From: CAYUAI01 sp964442745 | Lineage (GTDB): Bacteria; Pseudomonadota; Gammaproteobacteria; S012-40 | Assembly: GCA_964442745.1 (NCBI GenBank) | Contig: CAYUAI010000126.1 | Location: 1 to 9,010 of the forward strand | DNA length: 9,010 nt | Direction: 5' to 3' | Shown here: piece by piece, positions 5,671-9,010 of the stretch | How the letters are laid out: every line of letters starts with the position of its first letter | Numbering within the stretch: the first letter of the stretch is position 1 | Made by a program: the position numbers and the translations under genes | The notes under the pieces: model-generated | Database searches by the model: none | Told to the model about the DNA's origin: nothing | Seen by the model: only the letters and a program-made list of their open reading frames with translations

Positions 5671-7815
5671 ATGGAAAAGTCAAAATCGTATTATTGTTTT
5701 GTTTCGTATACGTTTAAGTTGCAATACCTCTTGAGCATGCTGATTCTTATTTCATCATGTGGTGTAGAATCTGTGTCTACGGAAAATAATCAAGAAGAAT
5801 ATGAGGAAGATAATTTAATTTCTGAAGTTTACTGGGATCGTACTGAGTCGGTATTGCGGGTCTCTGGAAAAACCCGCATCGAGGAACATTGGGTTGAGTT
5901 ACAAGAGGCTAACGAAAGAAAGCGTTTAGATCGCACCAATGTCAATCGCCAAGGCAATTGGTCGCTAGTGATTGATAATCTCAACCCAGTACCTTGTGCC
6001 GTCACAGCCAAAACCACCCGTTTTCAAGAAACCCAATCCGTACTTAATGCACCCTCGGAATGCAAGACAAGCCGTTTGAATGCCCGCGCTCAAACGGCAC
6101 CTGAAGCGCATATCTTAGAGCCTCAAGGTGATTTAGTGATTAATACAGGGGATCGAGTTCAGTTTCAGGGACATGCTTTTGATCCAGATCAAAACACACC
6201 GTTGAATTTTGATTGGGATTTTTCAGGTGCCGCCAAGCGAAGCAACTTGGAAAATCCAGGAGAAATACAATTTAATGACGCCGGAGAATTTAGCGTTCGT
6301 TTACACGTTAGTGACAATCAAGGATTATTTGATTCGACACCACCGAAACGAATGATTCGAGTGCTCGCTAATAGTAACCTGGCACCGTACTCACGTATTC
6401 TAGAACCGGCGAATGACATGGTTATTAATGTAGGGGACGTGGTTCGCTTTATGGGTGATGGCATGGATCCCGATGGTGACCATCCATTGGATTTTTATTG
6501 GGAATTTGGACAAAGTGCGAATGGTAACGTACGAGATCCAGGCGATGTGGTTTTTAATCGACAAGGAAATTATCTTGTACGCATGCAAGTAACTGATAAT
6601 TTAGGTTTGAAAGACCCCAATCCAGATGAGCGCATGATTACAGTGACGCCGGCGACCGGGCAAATCAATCAGGCACCAGAATCCATTATTTTAGAGCCGG
6701 CTCAAGATAAGATAATCAAAGTGGGGGATCGCATTTTTTTTCGAGGTGATGGTAATGATGCCGAGGGGGATAATCCATTGACCTTTGATTGGAGTTTTGA
6801 TGGTGGGGCTGGTAACTCCACCCAACGAGATCCCGGTGGCATACGCTTCGATCAGGCGGGCATATTTAAGGTACGCATGCGAGTAATGGACAATCGAGGT
6901 GAAAGGGATCGAACGCCGGCGATGCGGCGCATTGAGGTGCGAGGCCAAACACTACGTAATCGAGCCCCCGACTCGAAGATCATGAGCCCGGTAAGCGACA
7001 GGATAATTCGTGTCGGTGATCGTGTACGTTTCCGTGGCCAGGGTCGAGACCCGGACGGCAATGATCCATTAACCTTCGAATGGGATTTTGGCGGAGGGGC
7101 CGACAACGAAAATGCCGGAGATCCGGGAGAAATACAATTTAATCAAGAAGGAAGGTTTCGAGTTCGCTTTCGAGCAAGAGATAATACCGGGTTCGCTGAC
7201 GAAACCCCAGATGAAAGAATCATTGACGTGCTTAGGAAACAAGGATTCAACCAAGCACCTGATTCTTACATCCTGGAGCCGTTTGATGACATGACCATCA
7301 ATGAAGGTGATCGATTGCGCTTTCGTGGTCATGGCGTGGATCCTGAGGGTGATATGCCATTACAATTTGCTTGGGACTTTGATGGTGCAATGACTAATGA
7401 TACGGAGCAAAATCCTGGTGATATTGTTTTTGATCGGCCAGGCACATACCGAATACGCATGATGGTAAGAGATGCTAAAGGCAGACAAGATGCCACCCCC
7501 GATGAACGTCGTATTACGGTGATGGGAAATAATAATTTTTCACCCAATGCCAAAATTATCGAACCAGCCAATGATATCATCATCAGAGAGGGCGATGTGG
7601 TACGGTTTGGAGGGCGGGGTGATGATCCCGATGAAGATATGCCTTTAGCTTTCCGCTGGGATTTTGATGGTGCAACAGGAAATTCGGATAAAGAAAATCC
7701 TGGTGAAATACAATTCGATAAAGCCGGAAGTTATCGTATTCGATTTGATGTCATGGATAATTTAGGCATGGGTGACCCGACGCCGGATGAGCGTCGGGTT
7801 ATTGTTGAACCTTGA
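5671..7815 (+). CDS. Lipoprotein with six PKD-like repeats
   Basis: The 714-aa product is predicted to be exported and lipid-anchored, and probably acts in adhesion or cell-surface contacts. The signal peptide has an unusually long polar start, a hydrophobic core YLLSMLILIS (19-28) and a lipobox ISSC with C30 as the lipidated residue. G31 at the +2 position favours the outer membrane. A linker rich in Glu and Asn (33-48) precedes a beta-type domain (about 48-131) whose C109 and C131 could form a disulfide. Six PKD-like repeats follow, starting at residues 143, 238, 335, 432, 529 and 624. Each has an [AS]P..I..P opening, a GD..F.G...DP[DE]...PL loop with acidic residues suited to Ca2+, a central W[DES]F, an NPG/DPG..F segment and an R..V.DN.G..D.TPDER.I.V ending. 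No catalytic domain is seen. The gene ends in a strong terminator. Low copy-to-copy DNA identity suggests an old duplication. Confidence 0.88.
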   Translation: MEKSKSYYCFVSYTFKLQYLLSMLILISSCGVESVSTENNQEEYEEDNLISEVYWDRTESVLRVSGKTRIEEHWVELQEANERKRLDRTNVNRQGNWSLVIDNLNPVPCAVTAKTTRFQETQSVLNAPSECKTSRLNARAQTAPEAHILEPQGDLVINTGDRVQFQGHAFDPDQNTPLNFDWDFSGAAKRSNLENPGEIQFNDAGEFSVRLHVSDNQGLFDSTPPKRMIRVLANSNLAPYSRILEPANDMVINVGDVVRFMGDGMDPDGDHPLDFYWEFGQSANGNVRDPGDVVFNRQGNYLVRMQVTDNLGLKDPNPDERMITVTPATGQINQAPESIILEPAQDKIIKVGDRIFFRGDGNDAEGDNPLTFDWSFDGGAGNSTQRDPGGIRFDQAGIFKVRMRVMDNRGERDRTPAMRRIEVRGQTLRNRAPDSKIMSPVSDRIIRVGDRVRFRGQGRDPDGNDPLTFEWDFGGGADNENAGDPGEIQFNQEGRFRVRFRARDNTGFADETPDERIIDVLRKQGFNQAPDSYILEPFDDMTINEGDRLRFRGHGVDPEGDMPLQFAWDFDGAMTNDTEQNPGDIVFDRPGTYRIRMMVRDAKGRQDATPDERRITVMGNNNFSPNAKIIEPANDIIIREGDVVRFGGRGDDPDEDMPLAFRWDFDGATGNSDKENPGEIQFDKAGSYRIRFDVMDNLGMGDPTPDERRVIVEP
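6097..7812 (+). repeat. Six tandem PKD-like protein repeats
   Basis: Units begin at 6097, 6382, 6673, 6964, 7255 and 7540. Periods are 95, 97, 97, 97 and 95 residues, with a final unit of 91. The central tryptophans are W182, W277, W374, W471, W568 and W663. The acidic loop is DPDQ, DPDG, DAEG, DPDG, DPEG and DPDE in order. The repeats are clear in protein but diverged in DNA. Confidence 0.85.
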
Positions 7816-7836
7816 TGGATGCTTTTTAGAGACCAT

Positions 7837-7899
7837 CCATGTATACCCATCTCACGGAGAGCCATGTGTGATGGGTATACATGGAATTTTAATTTTTTT
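7837..7899 (+). terminator. Rho-independent terminator after the lipoprotein gene
   Basis: Arms 7837-7855 (CCATGTATACCCATCTCAC) and 7866-7884 pair at 18 of 19 positions around a ten-base loop. A T-rich tail follows, ending in seven T at 7893-7899. The hairpin starts 22 bases past the stop codon. On the minus strand no T-tract follows the same stem, so it serves mainly the plus strand. Confidence 0.9.
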
Positions 7900-8029
7900 G
7901 AGTCTAGAATCAAGCGGTAAGTGAAACTGATTTTAGGAAACAATAGACTCGTGGATACCATCTCCCTTCCCCCCTCCACAAGCCCTCATTTTCTAGTGTT
8001 TTCACCTGATAGGCGGTATCAATTAAACG

Positions 8030-8428
8030 CTAATCAATGTTTTCCAGAGAGATTTTAGCAACTAACTGAAAATGGGCGCTGGTGAAATCTTCGCCAAATT
8101 CTTCTCCTAGCTCTGCGATGTTATCATCATCGACTTCATGCATCCAGTGGATGCTGACTTTGTTTTGTACGGCCGCTTCATCGAGTTGATCAAAAATTCG
8201 CATCAAGGCTTTAGCTGAGCTGCTATTGAAATATAGCAAATCAAAATTGATTTGGAGGGATTGATTATGCGTCTCTGCTAAATAGTTTTCTAGGGCGCTG
8301 ATCACTTGTCCATAAAACTGATTAACATCTTCAGGGTAAGATTCTCCAATTAAGGACAATTGATGTTTTTCAAAATCAAAGTGAATCGCTGGTGTTCTTT
8401 TCGTTGCTTCGATCGTTAAGTTTTCCAT
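8030..8428 (-). CDS. siaC: SiaC-family regulatory phosphoprotein (DUF1987)
   Basis: The 132-aa product matches the SiaC/DUF1987 family over its whole length. Landmarks are the start MENLTIEATKRTPAIHFDFE, GESYPED (28-34), the serine cluster YFNSSSAKALM (66-76) and DQLDEAA (80-86). In Pseudomonas aeruginosa, SiaC is phosphorylated by SiaB on Thr68 and dephosphorylated by the PP2C enzyme SiaA, and the unmodified form activates the diguanylate cyclase SiaD. The serines at 69-71 are the likely equivalent site here, so the phosphate would sit on Ser rather than Thr. The gene follows siaB by 24 bases in the same operon. Its ribosome binding site is weak (GAG, about nine bases upstream). No siaD lies downstream: the next gene is the convergent lipoprotein gene. 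Confidence 0.87.
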   Translation of the reverse strand: MENLTIEATKRTPAIHFDFEKHQLSLIGESYPEDVNQFYGQVISALENYLAETHNQSLQINFDLLYFNSSSAKALMRIFDQLDEAAVQNKVSIHWMHEVDDDNIAELGEEFGEDFTSAHFQLVAKISLENID

Positions 8429-8452
8429 AATTTAAACTCAATATTTTTCAGC

Positions 8453-8980
8453 CTATACATAAGATGTTAGGCTAAAATAGCTTGATGATTCATTAATTTC
8501 AATAAAATCATACTCGAATTTAGTGGCTTTGCGTGCAATATCGATGAATCCAACACCCGCGCCTTTACTCTGATCAGGTGAATCACTGCGCAATATTTGT
8601 TTATAAAGTTTTTTCAGTTGGGTGTTATCCATGCTATGAATTTGGTCGAGGGTGCTTTTTAATTGGGGAACGTTATTATTGTCAATTAAATTGACACAGG
8701 TGACAAAATGAGTATCGTCACGGTGGCCAACGATGACTAAGCCGTAACGAAATTCACTCGGCCCTTCTATACTCTTTTCAAACTCAGTGCTGTAACGAAT
8801 AATGTTTTGTACTTGTTCGACAAAAAAATGAAAGACCGATCGGATACGTTTTTTGTCCACATTGTCGGCTTGTAATTTAGTCTTTAAGACTGTGCCAATA
8901 CTGGTGAGCAGTTCTTCGGTGATGTAACCGTTGTAACAGAAAACCGCACCTTCCCCACTTACTACCCGAGCACAAATAAA
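8453..8980 (-). CDS. siaB: SiaB-family protein kinase, start codon unresolved
   Basis: SiaB proteins are histidine-kinase-like ATPases that phosphorylate SiaC. The frame is open from 8980 to its stop at 8453-8455 (175 codons), close to the roughly 180 aa I expect. It reads EGAVFCYNGYITEELLTSIG (about 10-29), then the N-box FVEQVQNII with the E-x-x-Q-N pattern, and a G-box KGAGVGF about 80 residues later, both needed for ATP binding. The first ordinary start in this frame is GTG 8860, but that would remove 40 residues that fit the family and it has no ribosome binding site. Upstream there is no ATG, GTG or TTG before a TAG at 8981-8983. The start must therefore be ATT 8975-8977, another rare codon, or lost through a small mutation or sequence error. 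SiaC lies 24 bases downstream. If the start is lost, this is a pseudogene. Confidence 0.75.
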   Translation of the reverse strand, partial: FICARVVSGEGAVFCYNGYITEELLTSIGTVLKTKLQADNVDKKRIRSVFHFFVEQVQNIIRYSTEFEKSIEGPSEFRYGLVIVGHRDDTHFVTCVNLIDNNNVPQLKSTLDQIHSMDNTQLKKLYKQILRSDSPDQSKGAGVGFIDIARKATKFEYDFIEINESSSYFSLTSYV

Positions 8981-8985
8981 CTATA
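8980..8985 (-). promoter_or_regulatory. Possible -10 element upstream of siaB
   Basis: On the minus strand this reads TATAGT, five of six matches to the -10 consensus. A -35 hexamer at the usual distance is poor (TATCTA). If real, transcription would begin near 8973, leaving almost no leader before the siaB frame. Confidence 0.2.
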
Positions 8986-9010
8986 CCTATCAATAAAAAT
9001 CGTAGATAAT

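Noticed and set aside
6400..7332. Several open frames of 60-90 codons on the minus strand inside the lipoprotein gene
   Set aside because: They recur with the same period as the protein repeats and lie opposite a clear coding gene, so they are antisense shadows.
7837..7884. A bidirectional terminator serving siaC as well
   Set aside because: The stem is symmetric, but on the minus strand it is followed by GATGGTCTCTAAAAAGC, with no T-tract.
8453..8860. Taking GTG 8860 as the true siaB start
   Set aside because: The 40 in-frame codons upstream fit the SiaB N terminus, and no ribosome binding site precedes this GTG.

Overview
The window looks like accessory or intergenic-rich chromosome of a moderately AT-rich Gram-negative bacterium, most likely a gammaproteobacterium. 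The grounds are an outer-membrane-type lipoprotein carrying PKD-like repeats, a SiaB/SiaC regulatory pair of the kind studied in Pseudomonas, an HTTM-type membrane protein, and a long palindromic repeat of a type I recall as common in gammaproteobacterial genomes. No gene here fixes the species, so this placement is inference. No rRNA, tRNA, CRISPR array or complete insertion sequence is visible.

Layout. 1-38 may be the tail of an upstream gene. 46-807 (+) is an SPFH/band 7 membrane protein with a short N terminus. 808-1137 has no gene but carries a MITE/REP-like element with perfect 26-bp inverted arms (921-946 and 1038-1063). 1138-1815 (+) is a class I SAM-dependent methyltransferase. It converges with an AT-rich minus-strand pair: a Crp/Fnr-family regulator (3371-2763) followed by a PEP mutase/isocitrate lyase-superfamily enzyme (2693-1923), which looks like a regulator-plus-enzyme operon. 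3572-3931 (+) is a decayed second methyltransferase: motif I is damaged, a TGA interrupts the frame and the 3' part is missing. 3941-5076 (+) is a two-gene unit with a 4-base ATGA overlap, encoding a 149-aa protein of unknown function and an HTTM/gamma-carboxylase-like multi-pass membrane protein.

5077-5670 has no convincing gene and leads to 5671-7815 (+), a 714-aa lipoprotein with one N-terminal beta-type domain and six PKD-like repeats of about 96 residues. A strong hairpin plus T-tract (7837-7899) terminates it. From the other side, siaB (about 8980-8453) and siaC (8428-8030) run on the minus strand toward this terminator. SiaB is a histidine-kinase-like protein kinase and SiaC is its DUF1987 phosphoprotein target. 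The conserved SiaB frame has no ordinary start codon within the window, and no siaD (diguanylate cyclase) lies downstream of siaC.

The most interesting points are the siaB frame without a start codon, the siaBC pair lacking an adjacent siaD output enzyme, the conserved-looking partner of the HTTM protein, the methyltransferase relic, and two short minus-strand frames (3410-3532 and 5426-5563) in regions otherwise without genes. I found no clear evidence of a wholly new defence or mobile system.
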